A program made the translations under genes and the position numbers. Under the pieces are notes generated by a model. The model worked only from the letters and a program-made list of their open reading frames with translations, had not been told where the DNA came from and ran no database searches. A DNA stretch of 64,000 nucleotides from Narthecium ossifragum (Eukaryota; Streptophyta; Magnoliopsida; Dioscoreales; Nartheciaceae): assembly GCA_963920575.1 (NCBI GenBank), contig OY986972.1, positions 23,980,672-24,044,671 on the forward strand, written 5' to 3'. Numbering within the stretch: the stretch's first letter is position 1; each line of letters starts with the position of its first letter. Positions 44,080-54,929 of this stretch are shown one piece after another.

Positions 44080-44570
44080 CTCGGTTGAACCCTTCGGCGG
44101 ATAGAGAAACAGAGGAGAGCTCTCCGGCGGAGGTGAATATAGAGGCAGAGGCGGCGGAATCAGAGAGATTAAAGAGGCGGCGTAAATAAAGATAAAGATA
44201 ATTGAGGAGTTTTAACGTAATTAGAGATTTAGTATGGATATGCATGGATATTGAAATTCTAAATCGATGACTATTTCTATTTCTGTTTATTTATAAAAGG
44301 AATAATGATCCGAACTTTTCCGAAGGACCCGATCCCCCCACGTGACCGTGACATGCACCGCATATATACATGCTAGTTATATATTATACTAGGTGATGTA
44401 TCGGTGCCACCTGACACGGCTAACTGCCCGCCTTCACTATCTCTATTATAACTTACACCACATCAGCCACTATCCTTTTTTATTTATTTAATTATAATTT
44501 TATACTTGTTTATTTAATTATAATTTTATACCACGTGTATGCCATGCGTGTATAAGTTTATGACTCAGAT
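44080..44570. other. Promoter side of the tail-anchored gene, then transposon-like DNA
   Basis: 44080-44220 is GC-rich leader of the minus-strand gene. At 44389-44420 the minus strand shows GTGTC-AGGT-GGCAC followed after 11 nt by CTAG-T, a possible but imperfect Helitron 3' end. TAATTATAATTTTATAC is repeated at about 44490-44530. Confidence 0.4.
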
Positions 44571-44860
44571 AATGAGTCATAAAAGTAACTACCTTGGATC
44601 TTATAAGGTAGATAAGTATGTATATTTAAAACTAATCTCTTGATTTATGATTATAAGGATGGATATTTAAAACTAACTTAGGGAAGATGATAAAAATATA
44701 CAAAGTTAAGTTAATAATGAGTCATAAAAGTAACTACCTTGGATCTTATAAGGTAGATAAGTATGTATATTTAAAACTAATCTCTTGATTTATGATTATA
44801 AGGATGGATATTTAAAACTAACTTAGGGAAGATGATAAAAATATACAAAGTTAAGTTAGG
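44571..44860. repeat. Perfect 145-bp tandem duplication
   Basis: The block beginning AATGAGTCATAAAAGTAACT at 44571 is repeated from 44716 with no mismatch that I can see for at least 143 bp. The identity implies a very recent event, or an assembly duplication. No coding content. Confidence 0.9.
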
Positions 44861-44974
44861 AAAATATACACGTAAATAAACTAATAGGAGGTAAACGATT
44901 GTAACCGTTTTTGCTCCTTATAAGGTTGATAATAATATACATGTATATATGAAAATAAATCTATGTATTATATG

Positions 44975-45035
44975 ACCAACCTTCGAACCCTGGACCACCT
45001 ACGAGTCAACCCAGCCATCTAACCAGACAAACTAC
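44975..45035 (-). mobile_element. tRNA-like SINE fragment
   Basis: On the minus strand, TGGTTAGATGGCTGGG resembles box A and AGGGTTCGAAGGTT resembles box B, about 30 nt apart. The surrounding bases do not form a full tRNA. It is likely a tRNA-derived retroposon piece carried within the Helitron-like area. Confidence 0.35.
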
Positions 45036-45076
45036 AAGGAGTTTGTTAAAATTTTATATTAGCAATAACTAAAAAC

Positions 45077-45103
45077 TGTGCTAGGGGCACAGGTGAGTAC
45101 TAG
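45077..45103 (+). mobile_element. Helitron 3' terminus (first of three)
   Basis: A hairpin TGTGC-TAGGG-GCACA is followed after 8 nt by CTAG (45100-45103) and then T. This is the standard Helitron 3' end. Its 5' end is somewhere to the left and was not located. The next element begins at the very next base. Confidence 0.6.
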
Positions 45104-45317
45104 TCATCCTTATATAGAGAGATGGTTATAAATTAACCTTTGGGTTGTCCTATGTGGAGCCTACGTGGCATGCTTTATCCTATGTGGAGCCTATATGGAG
45201 GGGAGGGTTAGTGGTTAGTGGAGGAGGGAGTTTAAGGGGTGGGTGGTTAACATGTAAGTTAACATGGAAGTTAAGGGGTGGGTGGTTATCGTGCCAGGTG
45301 GCACGGGGGCCCGTTAG
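45104..45317 (+). mobile_element. Mini-Helitron, 214 bp
   Basis: It starts TCATCCTTATATAGAGAG directly after the CTAG of the preceding end. It finishes with a perfect hairpin CGTGCC-AGGT-GGCACG (45290-45305), 8 nt, then TTAG, a variant of CTRR. The interior is G-rich with repeated GTGGAGCCTA and GGGTGGTTA phrases. It has no coding capacity. Confidence 0.6.
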
Positions 45318-45515
45318 TCATCCTTATATAGGAGCATGGTTATAAGTTAACCTTTTGTTGTCCTATTGACATCATATGTGACAGGATTTATCCTATGTGG
45401 TTGCTGATGTGGAGGTGGTAATAGTGGGGGAGGGGGGGAGTTAGGGGGGTTAGTGGGGAGTTATGAGGGAGGTGAGGGGAGATGGTGGTTACCCTGCCGG
45501 CAGGGATAGGACTAG
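45318..45515 (+). mobile_element. Mini-Helitron, 198 bp, abutting the previous one
   Basis: It starts TCATCCTTATATAGGAGC, nearly the same 5' end as its neighbour, and continues with the shared ATGGTTATAA.TTAACCTTT block. The 3' end has the perfect palindrome CCCTGCCGGCAGGG (45492-45505), 6 nt, then CTAG and T. It lies head-to-tail with the previous element without a gap. Confidence 0.6.
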
Positions 45516-47690
45516 TGTGTTTAATATATGTAAAAATAGTCTGTTAGATGGGTGTAAGGTGACAAGTGGCACCGATCTAACGGTGATTTGGGAGGACCCG
45601 AATCACTGCTCTTATATTATTGGTACGTTTTGTTATTTCCTAACAAGATTGAGATCCTTGAAATCCGGGTTTTCTGGTGATCCAAAACCATTTGAAAAAT
45701 CAAGGGATTTTTTTTTGTTTTGCATGTATATCCTCGAGAGAATCTCAATTGCGTAAACAGCCCTGCAAAATCATAAATTGCATATATATATTCCATTTTT
45801 TTTTTCTTGTGGAATAAGGTAAATTTCCAATGGAAACTTGGACAGTGGTATAAATAATTATGAACTTATATCTGCATCCAAGCATGTATGGTAGGTAGGT
45901 GTTTGATATGCATCTCCCATGAGATTCCATAATAGAACAGGAAACAAGAACAAGCCATCAATACCCAGCCCTCGGCTTATCTAATAAAAAAAAAAGAACA
46001 AGCCATCAATAAATATACTATTATATGTGCACAAGTATCAATGGCCATCCTGTGTCTCCATTCTTGATGGCTAGATCTGCTGTTCATGCATATTTTTAGG
46101 GTACTTCCATGAAGAACAAATCTGCAAGAAGCAGGGAGACAATACAAACCACTAGGAAGCTTCAATCAGAAAGCCAGAGTACAGATGAGAGATAATAGTA
46201 AAGCCATGAGCATGGCAAAGAGTTTCTATAGTATTTCTGCTGAGACACAAGCAATTATATGGATCTGCAACATAAGATATCAGAACATCATGTCCCTGAT
46301 CTGAAGACAAGGACCAGGCTCTATTATCAGCACCATGCCAGGCCTCTGCTCTTCCCCACATCACAAAAGCATAATGCCACCATGTTATCTCCTCACATCA
46401 TTCAAAGATTAGACCATTGTTTAATAAAAAACCAAGAAAATTAAGGTGTAGCTCTTCTGATTGCCCTCATTATGAACACCCATAACAACTAACATAGCAA
46501 GGTGCCACCAACTAAAAGTAGACATTGAGAAAGAAGCAGCATAGAAACATCATGTTCATTAGAAAACTAGGAAGCCAGAAGAATCACTGCAAGCTCTGTT
46601 TGGCATGTACTATGGTCTATGGTCAGGCTACACTTCCCCAGTTTGCCTTAAAAGTAGAAACCCAGTGCCTGATCTCAGATAAACAACTACAGTTTGAACA
46701 CAAGAAGTACTTTTAAGCTGCAATCCTACATTAAAAAAAGATCAGTCTCTTAATGAACTCTTCATTTAAAGTACGTAGTGAAGCTTAATGTTTTAGATTT
46801 GAAGAACATCTATAAGATTTCATGTGAGTATACAGCTAAAATGATTCTCACTTCTAAATCATGTCTCCTGATTTCTTCCACTAAATTCAGAGAAAGCTAA
46901 AAGGTACGTAGAGCAACAGTGGCACCGATTTTAATATGCCTGGTAATGTTTGAAGAACAACAGGCCAGGCCTGTAGGAAACAGAGTAACACCTCATATAT
47001 GGTCAGGATCTGGTTGTCTCCAGGAAGCTGGGTGTGGTCATCTACCAAGAAACTTCTGAATTTTTTTGAAATGCTAGCATGATAGGTCATCACATTCACA
47101 TCTGATATCGATGTCGGCAAATCTAAGATCTTGGAACCCAATTACTAACCATCCAAATGAAATACATCGTGTTTTCTTATCAACATATATTCCATGTTTG
47201 AAACTAATTGAATGTCACACTTCAAATATATAAGCTCTAGTTTTAGATTTCAGACTGATTGGTGAAGTTAACATGAGATTCTGAATGCAAACTTTTTCTT
47301 TGATCTGCCGCTTAAATTAAATATTCACATGTGAAGGCTTCCTACTTATTCGAGAGACCTTATTCTCCCTGAATCACTGGTCTTGACCGAAAACATTAGT
47401 ATTGCAAAATTTTCTCATAATGGTCAATGCCCTTCTGTCATCTTAATTGACAACAGATCAAGTTGATAGCAGATCAAAGTTTCCAATTAATTCCATGAGA
47501 ACCTCTAAGAAAACAGGTGGCACATCTCTCCTTCCTTGATTTTAATAAGGGAATCAGAATCCAGCTACACAAGGCCTCAACAAAGAGAAAAGAATACCAG
47601 GCTGGGAGCTGCCCACCATTAGAATTTAGAAAGCTGTGTTGGCCCTGTTTTTAATAGCAATGAGTAGTCCTAATCGATAGCACGAGGTGC
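45516..47690. other. Intergenic DNA, no gene seen
   Basis: 2.2 kb without a supportable exon on either strand. A repeated AAAGAACAAGCCATCAATA phrase occurs near 45945-46010. The right end is the promoter of the small gene at 47806. Confidence 0.5.
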
Positions 47691-47697
47691 CCAACAT

Positions 47698-47705
47698 TAT
47701 AAAAG
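47698..47705 (+). promoter_or_regulatory. TATA box of the small secreted-protein gene
   Basis: TATAAAAG lies 108 bp upstream of the ATG at 47806, a normal plant spacing with a leader of about 75 nt. GCCAC and CACTTGAG follow. Confidence 0.6.
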
Positions 47706-47805
47706 GCCACCACTTGAGCTCAAGAGTTCCAGCACCCAAAACTATAGGCACCTCTCTTGTTGGTCTCTTTTAGTTCTCCACAGCTGAAGCTCTGCATCTC
47801 CATCC

Positions 47806-48132
47806 ATGGCTAAGCTCCTCCTCTTTTGCTTGGTAGCCACCAATCTTTTTGCCACTCTTGCCACGGCTCGGTCTTTTCCGGCGGCATTTCAGCTCAGGGG
47901 GCCTTCCGTGGCCCTGGCTCCCTCGTCAAGCGCAACTCTCATCAATGGTGCCGAGGCAAGACTGGCACGAACACCACAGAATGCACCAAACGTTGAGATG
48001 CACCACCGGTCTTCTGATAAGTCGATCGCCGGAGGAGAAGTAATACTTGGGGGTCTTGCGGCCGCCATCTTAGCGGCCGTTGCTTGTTATATAAGAGTCA
48101 CTAGGAGGAGAGATTCCGAGAGCAAATCTTGA
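47806..48132 (+). CDS. Small protein with signal peptide and C-terminal membrane helix, function unknown
   Basis: A single exon of 108 codons. Residues 1-22 (MAKLLLFCLVATNLFATLAT, then AR) are a clear signal peptide. A variable 50-residue middle follows, rich in A, S and P. Near residue 68 comes a conserved-looking HHRSSDKSIAGGEVILGGLA segment, which leads into a hydrophobic helix (LGGLAAAILAAVACYIRV) and a basic tail, TRRRDSE. The topology predicts a type I single-pass membrane protein with a short cytosolic end. I have a weak memory of similar short plant proteins sharing DKSxAGxxVILGG, but no named function. TATA box and leader are well placed. Confidence 0.75.
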   Translation: MAKLLLFCLVATNLFATLATARSFPAAFQLRGPSVALAPSSSATLINGAEARLARTPQNAPNVEMHHRSSDKSIAGGEVILGGLAAAILAAVACYIRVTRRRDSESKS

Positions 48133-49136
48133 GTTAAATTTTTTTTTTTCTTTCCCCCTATTTGGCTTCTTTTGTCGTCAATCAACACTTACGTTTTGTA
48201 TGAAGAAGTTATGTATCAAATGTGTAGATATATATATAGAGGTACTTCCATTATAAAGAAAAAAAAAAGGAAATTTATAAAGCGGCAAACTTCTTTTTAC
48301 TCTCAACTTTGAAGAACTTCAAGGATTTCAACTCCATGATTTCCGGCACCATCGCGGAAAGGGTGGTCAATTAAGTAGCAACTCTAGAAAAATTAATAAA
48401 GAATGAAGTACCAACTCCCTCTAGTGTTGGGGGTCTACCATTGTGTAGGGAGAGGAAGAACATGCGTCTTAGTGTAAAAGATAATTTAAGAAAGGAATCA
48501 CATCTCTAAAACTGAGTATTTGTTTATATTAGCTGAGCCTACTATCTTGATTAGAACATACGCCTTTGCGTCGCAACGACTCTCTCTCTTGTGCTCTCTT
48601 CTCTCCGAGGTGCATCATAGGTCTACTCTCATGGACATCGTAGCCAAATTGTATCACTCGCAAGAGTCAAACCCATCGACCGTGTCAAGGTCCTCAAGAC
48701 GTGAGTCAGACTATAATCTACGCATACGGATGTTTCTTTATCAAATTTTTAATTTATTTTTTAAATTCAATATCCATGTGTAAAGATACATATCTGATTA
48801 TATTACCGTTTATACTTTAAAGCCCACCAGTAGAACTCGTGGATGTGAACAGATGACTCGTCTAACTCAACTAATGCATCTCTATATCACATGGTTCTGT
48901 CGGAGGTTTTAAGGATAGATTCGACGCATCCACCCAGCCTATGGCTTTAGATGCACGCCCTCTGCCCATCTGTATGGGATTTGTGGGGCTGAGAACTAAT
49001 TGGGGGGCAATCTTTGTATTATGAAGGAGAGAGGCTAGCAATGAGTGGGTTTAGGCCCTACAAGAGTAATGCCAAGTTAGGTGCATGGGTTGGGGGGATT
49101 CAGCTGGTGATAGCTCATCCTCAACAGACGACACCA
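48133..49136. other. Intergenic DNA up to the retrotransposon
   Basis: 3' flank of the small gene, then AT-rich DNA. No gene. The left LTR of the retrotransposon appears to start abruptly at 49137, where similarity to the right LTR begins. Confidence 0.5.
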
Positions 49137-49620
49137 TTGACGAAGCCTCCTTTCTACTTGGACGAGTCCACGAACCAGCGAGCAGAGAACCTGTCAATAA
49201 TGAAGAGAACGAAGAGGACGTTCTCTGAGATAGAAGCAACACTAGGGTTTATTTCTTCAAAAACAATGATCAAAAGCTCCCCCGTTCTACTTGCTATTGC
49301 ATAAATATGGCTTACAAAAGTCTAAACCAACTATGATTACCAAACCAGACTCCAAACTAGGAACTACACTAGGATCCAAACTATAACCCAACTAAGACTC
49401 AACTAACTGAACCCAAACTATAATCTAAATTTAAATAGCATCATATCAACTAGATCAACTAGATCCTGCGCTGCAATCAGCGTCAGGCTCTGCTTCCTCA
49501 CAGGTGACGCGCCCACGCCGTGCTTTGTTTCCGGCTTTCTTCAACGCACGCGACGCACCGTGCTCTGTCTGCTGCTCTGCTTCTGCTGCCTCCATCTCTT
49601 CCAGCTCCGCTCCTGTGTCA
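49137..49620 (-). repeat. 3' LTR (truncated at its outer end)
   Basis: It matches the right LTR from TTGACGAAGCCTCC to CTCCTGTGTCA. The inner edge, read on the minus strand, is TGACACAGGAGC directly after the polypurine tract. The end of the integrase-side reading frame overlaps it (down to 49455). The outer end corresponding to 53985-54029 of the other LTR is missing. Confidence 0.9.
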
Positions 49621-52600
49621 TACTCCCCCGGTTGAAAGAAGCTCGTCCTCGAGCTTACAACTGAATGGTCGTCGAGGTATGGCGAGAGATCAGCAACATT
49701 GAAGGTCGAAGATACACCATAGCTACCTGGAAGTTGGATTTTGTAGGCGTTATCTCCAATCCGTTTCATCACCTTGAAAGGACCATCCACCCTGGGCTTG
49801 AGTTTACCATGCTTTCCAGCCGGAAAGCGTTCCTTGCGCAAATGGATCCACACCAAATCTCCTTCCTGAAATGCCGCCGGCTTCCTGTGCTTATTAGCCC
49901 GTTCTCTGTACTTCTCATTTTGCTTGAGAATATGTTCTCGAACTTGAGCATGCAATTTTTTTTATGACTTTGGCTCGTTCATCTGCATCGCCACTAAACT
50001 GCCCTGCTGCGACGATAGGAGAGAAATCCAGAGGACTCGAAGGATTAAGCCCATATACTGTCTCAAAGGGGCTGCAACCAGTAGTTTGGCTCACAGATCT
50101 GTTGTAGGCGAACTCAGCTTGTGCCAGCATTAAATCCCATTGCCGAATATTTTTGCCTACCAAACTTCTCAACAAATTTCCCAAGCTTCTGTTGACGACT
50201 TCCGTCTGACCATCTGTCTGGGGATGGTGGGATGTGCTGAAGAGTAGTGTAGTGCCCAACTTTCACCACAAAGTTCTCCAGAAATGACTCATAAATTTGA
50301 CATCCCGATCTGAAACTATGGTCTTAGGTATGCCATGTAGACGCACCACCTCTCGAAAATACAGGTCAGCTACATGAGAAGCATCTAATGTCTTGTTGCA
50401 GGGAATAAAATGTGCCATCTTCGAAACCTATCAACCACCACCATAATAGAATCTTTTCGTCTTTGTGTCCTTGGCAGCCCTAACACAAAATCCACACTGA
50501 CTTCTACCCAAGGCAATTCAGGTACAGGTAAAGGAGTATATAGACCCGTATTTTGACCATGAGTTTTAGCTAATCGACATACTTTGCATCGCTCTACATG
50601 CCTAATGATATCTCGTTCCATCCTTGGCCAATAGAAATGCTCGGCGACTAGAGCTAGTGTCTTGTCCCTTCCGAAATGTCCTGCAAGACCTCCCCCATGG
50701 GCTTCCAAAATTATGGCCTCCCGTAACGAACATATAGGAATACATAATCTGTTATTCTTGAAAAGAAACCCATCCTGCATTAAGAAGTCTTTAAAATTCC
50801 CTGTATGGCACCTTGACAAAATCTGCCCAAAGAAAGGATCGTCCTCATAGAGCTCTTTTAGGACCTCAAAGCCCGCGATCTTCACTTGCATGCTGCTGAG
50901 TAAGGCATACCTACGACTGAGAGCATCTGCCACCTTATTTTGGACCCCAGCCTTATGCTTAATTGTAAAAGAGAAAGCTTGCAGAGACTCTACCCACGTG
51001 GCATGCCGCCGATTCAACTTGTGTTGCCCATTAATAAATTTTAATGCTTCATGATCAGAAAATAGCACAAACTCCTTAGGCAATAAGTAATGGCTCCAAT
51101 AGTCCAGAGTGCGTACCAAAGCATAGAGTTCCTTGTCATATGTAGAGTAGCGCTTCCGAACATCATTAAGCTTTTCACTAAAGAAAGCAATCGGCTTACC
51201 TCCCTGACTCAGGACCGCTCCAATCCCCACGTTTGATGCATCACAGTCCACCTCAAAGACATCATCAAAATTTGGCAGAGCAAGGATTGGGGCTTCTGTC
51301 ACCTTTTTCTTCAAAGTTTCAAAACTGTGTTGTGCTTCATCAGTCCACTTAAAACTTCCACCTTTCAAACATTCAACCAATGGTGCAACAATGGTGCTGA
51401 AGTTTCTGATAAATCGTCGATAAAAAGATGCCAACCCATGAAAACTTCGGATATCATGAATATTCTTTGGAGTGGGCCAACTCAGAATAGCTTCTATCTT
51501 AGAAGGGTCCATCTTTACTCCATCACTTGACACAATAAATCCCAGAAAAATCACACTAGAAGTAAAGAAATGACACTTCTTCATGTTGACATATAATTTC
51601 TGCTGCCGAAGTGCTTCAAAAACTTTCCTCAAGTGTGCTAAGTGCTGATCTATGTGGTTGCTATATACCAGAATATCATCGAACTAAACCACCACAAAGG
51701 ACCCCATAAAAGGCCTAAAAACATGAGTCATAAGCCGCATAAAAGTACTAGGAGCGTTAGAAAGCCCAAAGGGCATTATCATTCATTCATACAGGCCGGT
51801 TGTGGTCTTGAAGGCCGTCTTCCATTCATCACCAGGCCGCATTCGGATCTGATGGTAACCACTCCTGAGATTGATCTTCGAAAAAATAGTCGCCCCGTGC
51901 AACTGATCCAACAGATCATCCAAACGCGGGATTGGGAACCTGTATTTGAAAGTAATCTTGTTCACTGCCCGACTGTCAACACACATACGCCATGATCCAT
52001 CTTTCTTCAGTACCAACAAAGCTGGAACTGCACATGGACTCATGCTCTCACGAATCAAGCCCTTAGTCACCAATTCCTCCACCTGCCGCTGCAGTTCTGC
52101 CTGCTCCTTCGGATTAAGCCTGTAAGCTGCTTTGTTCGGGAGACTGGCCCCTGGTACAAAGTCAATAGCATGCTGCATGTCCCTCATAGGTGGCAACCCA
52201 GGGGGAATTTCATCAGGCAAGATGTCAGAAAATTCCCGGGCCAATTCCTTCATGATTGGTGGTAGACTGATACTGTCTGCATTTTCTTCTACCACAACCA
52301 AAGCATAAGCCTCACAAGACTCCATCATCGCCTTCTCTAATCCAGTCATTGTCAACAAATTTGTTTCCTCTACTACAGGAGATGGGAGAACCTCTTGATA
52401 TTTATTTGGGCCAAGAACAATTTTTACTCCATCTTTCATGAAAGTATAAGTGTTCTTAAACCCATCATGCACCACTCTCCTATCATATTGCCATGAACGC
52501 CCAAGGAGCAGATGACAGGCATCCATTGACACCACATCACATACCACTTCATCCGAGTATCTTGGGCCAATAGAGAATTGAATAAGACAACGTTTATGAA

Positions 52601-53144
52601 CTCTTACCTCGCTGTCTTTCTTAAGCCATGAGAGCTTGTAAGGTCTGGGGTGCTCCTCTGTCTTCAATTTCAGCTTCTCCACCATCTTCGCAGCTACCAC
52701 ATTCTCGCAGCTCCCGCCTTCAATGATAACCTCGCAAATCTTCCCATTGGAGGTGCATTTTGTATGGAATATATTGTTTCTCAGCCAAACATCCTCACCT
52801 CCATAAGCTGTACTCAGGCTCCTGCGGACTACGAGAGCTTCACCTTCATCAGCATAGATGATCTCTTCCTCTTCTTCTTTGTCAAAGATGGGTCCGGTGT
52901 CAACACAGTCATCATCTAAGTCTCCTTCCGTCAATGTGACGATTCTACGGTTAGGACAATCAGACGCGATGTGTCTTAGCCCCTGGCACTTGAAACACCG
53001 CCGCGGCGCTGTTGGACCAGGCCGGCCTGTTGCTGTTGCTGGAGCTTCGCCCTTGAGCGGGCCTCTGAATGGTGGCGTATTGACACCCGGCTTGGCTGTA
53101 GTGGTGCTCCCCTGACTTGAGGAACCGCCCCCCTTGGAACCCAG
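49455..53144 (-). pseudogene. Ty3/gypsy pol remnant (protease, RT, RNase H, integrase)
   Basis: The frame continues from gag across a stop. A zinc knuckle (CFKCQGLRHIASDC, C-x2-C-x4-H-x4-C) lies near 52970-53000. A protease-like block follows in which the expected DGGS reads EGGS. RT is recognisable (WRMCVDSRAVNKIT, then FSKINLRSGYHQ, where the usual Asp is Asn). A TGA at 51783-51785 and a TAG at 51684-51686, the latter at the tyrosine of the YxDD box, break RT. From about 51632 to 50385 there are the RT tail, RNase H (DCDASNVGIGAVLSQ, YSTYDKELYAL) and the integrase HHCC zinc region. One frameshift near 50430, a stop near 50290 and a frameshift near 49950 interrupt integrase ([13 protein letters not shown] is intact). 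The C-terminus has TFNVADLSPY and no obvious chromodomain. Confidence 0.92.
49621..49633 (-). other. Polypurine tract
   Basis: Minus strand AACCGGGGGAGTA immediately precedes the 3' LTR start TGACAC. This is the expected plus-strand primer site of an LTR element. Confidence 0.7.
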
Positions 53145-53957
53145 TCACCATCCCCCGCCACGCGCCTCCTTCAACTGCCGCTCAACCTTAGCCGCCAACT
53201 TGCAGACATCCGTTAGTGTCCAGTATGGCTGCAACTCCACCACGTTGCGAAGCTCCACTCGAAGTCCTCCTAAGTAACGCGCCATGGTTTGCTCCTCAGG
53301 TTCATCCACCTCGCACCGCAACAGGAGGTGCTCAAACTCAGCCGTGTACTCTTCCACAGACAACTCCTTCTGTCGAAAGCTATGGAGTTTCAGGTAGATG
53401 TCTTGTCTGTAGTTATCTGGCAGAAACTTCTTCTTCAAGATCTTGCGCATCTTCTCCCACGTAACTACTCGACTCTTCCCTTCTCGAGCTCTCTGTTTTT
53501 TGACTCTCTCCCACCAAATAGAAGTGTGCTTCTTTAACTTGATTGCTACAATCTTCACCATCCGGTCTCCTGGAACATCCATGTATTCTAAGATCCGATC
53601 AACTGTTTGTAGCCAATCAATAAACTCTTCGGGGTGTGATCTTCCATCGAACTCTGGGATATCAACTCTGATGTCGAAATCCCGCTGTGGCGGCTGATGC
53701 ACTCGGGGCACCGCTATAGACGATGATCCTTCATCTTCATGGAATGGGTTCTCAAACTCGCCATCAACGCCCTCTTGCTCCGGCCTTGCCGTTCTCGAGG
53801 CCTCCAATTGGTCTACCTTCAGTTGCATCTGCTGGAGTTGCCTCATCACATCTGCCATGTGAACCTCCAGTAGATCTCTTTCACGCCGTGGCCCATCATC
53901 TTCCAGGCCTCGACCGTGATTTCCTCCGCGACGTTGCCCCCGACCTCGAGCAGCCAT
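53145..53957 (-). pseudogene. Ty3/gypsy gag remnant
   Basis: The minus-strand frame starts at ATG 53957 (MAARGRGQRRGG) and reads through the retrotransposon gag domain. FDIRVDIPEFDGRSHPEEFI, then WERVKKQRAREGKSRV and FHSF-type LHSFRQKELSVEEYTAEFEH are typical. A TGA at 53145-53147 ends it before the zinc knuckle, which continues in the same frame. The break is therefore a single nonsense change rather than a frame difference. The ATG lies 10 bp downstream of the primer-binding site. Confidence 0.88.
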
Positions 53958-53966
53958 GCGAACCTT

Positions 53967-53979
53967 GGCTCTGATACCA
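53967..53979 (-). other. Primer-binding site (initiator methionine tRNA)
   Basis: The minus strand reads TGGTATCAGAGCC, complementary to the 3' end of plant initiator tRNA-Met, the commonest primer of plant LTR elements. It lies 5 nt inside the 5' LTR. Confidence 0.88.
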
Positions 53980-53984
53980 CTTGA

Positions 53985-54512
53985 TGCCGGAAACAGTCGT
54001 TGAAGAGGGAAGAATACTATTCTTCCCTTGTTGACGAAGCCTCCTTTCTGCTTGGACGAGTCCACGAACCAGCGAGCAGAGAATCTGTCAATAATGAAGA
54101 GAACGAAGAGGACGTTCTCTGAGATAGAAGCAACCTAGGGTTTATTTCTTCAAAAACAATGATCAAAAGCTCCCCCTTCTACTTGCTATTGCATAAATAT
54201 GGCTTACAAAAGTCTAAACCAACTATGATTACCAAACCAGACTCCAAACTAGGAACTACACTAGGATCCAAACTATAACCCAACTAAGACTCAACTAACT
54301 GAACCCAAACTATAATTCAAATTTAAATAGCATCATATCAACTAGATCAACTAGATCCTGCGCTGCAATCAGCGTCAGGCTCTGCTTCCTCACAGGCGAC
54401 GCGCCCACGCCGTGCTCTGTTTCCGGCTTTCTTCAACGCACGCGACGCACCGTGCTCTGTCTGCTGCTCTGCTTCTGCTGTCTCCATCTCTTCCAGCTCT
54501 GCTCCTGTGTCA
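53985..54512 (-). repeat. 5' LTR (complete, 528 bp)
   Basis: On either strand it starts TG and ends CA (plus: TGCCGGAAAC ... CTGTGTCA). It is bounded on its inner side by the primer-binding site. The inner 44-46 bases have no counterpart in the left LTR. Confidence 0.85.
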
Positions 54513-54929
54513 ATTGGTCTGTGAATTAAAAAATGGGCTGATATGGCCTCTATTGGGCCACCCTTTTAGGACAAGAGGGTGGCGAGCTTCTTGATTTGAT
54601 GCTTCTTCTGCAAGAGATTTTGCCATCGAAGGGTTCAATCAATCTTTGGAATTGAAGCTACGTCGATCAGATAAGGTTTGCATTGCATGTGCTAAATACA
54701 TCAATTAATAATTTTCATGATATATATTTTTATTAATTTAGATGTCGGCGGTTCGCGCATGGCACATTGGCAATAAATCTGTTTTAAGTATATGCTTACA
54801 GGCTATTTCTTACATATTATTTCTGAATTAAATACCTTTTATTTCTAGGTTCCTACCATATTTAAGAACTTTAACCGCTGAGAAAAATGATTAATATTAT
54901 GTTTCACATGTGAAGGATTGTGACTAAAT

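Larger units (their letters stand above)
49137..54512 (-). mobile_element. Decayed Ty3/gypsy LTR retrotransposon
   Basis: Order on the minus strand: LTR, methionine-tRNA primer site, gag with zinc knuckle, protease, reverse transcriptase, RNase H, integrase, polypurine tract, LTR. RT before integrase makes it Ty3/gypsy. The two LTRs differ at about ten positions over 484 bp, mostly C/T or G/A. The left LTR lacks the outer 44-46 bases of the right one, so the insertion edge on that side is lost and no 5-bp duplication can be seen. Several stop codons and frameshifts, and changes at catalytic positions in protease and RT, make it unable to produce its own enzymes. Confidence 0.93.

Noticed and set aside
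43682..44104. Plus-strand frames of 104-140 codons
   Set aside because: They are antisense shadows of the GC-rich first exon of the tail-anchored protein gene.
44975..45035. Candidate tRNA gene
   Set aside because: Box A and box B are similar to consensus, but the stems do not pair into a cloverleaf by eye; called a SINE-like fragment.
46887..47141. Minus-strand frame of 84 codons
   Set aside because: No start context, domain or flanking splice sites; isolated frame in AT-rich intergenic DNA.
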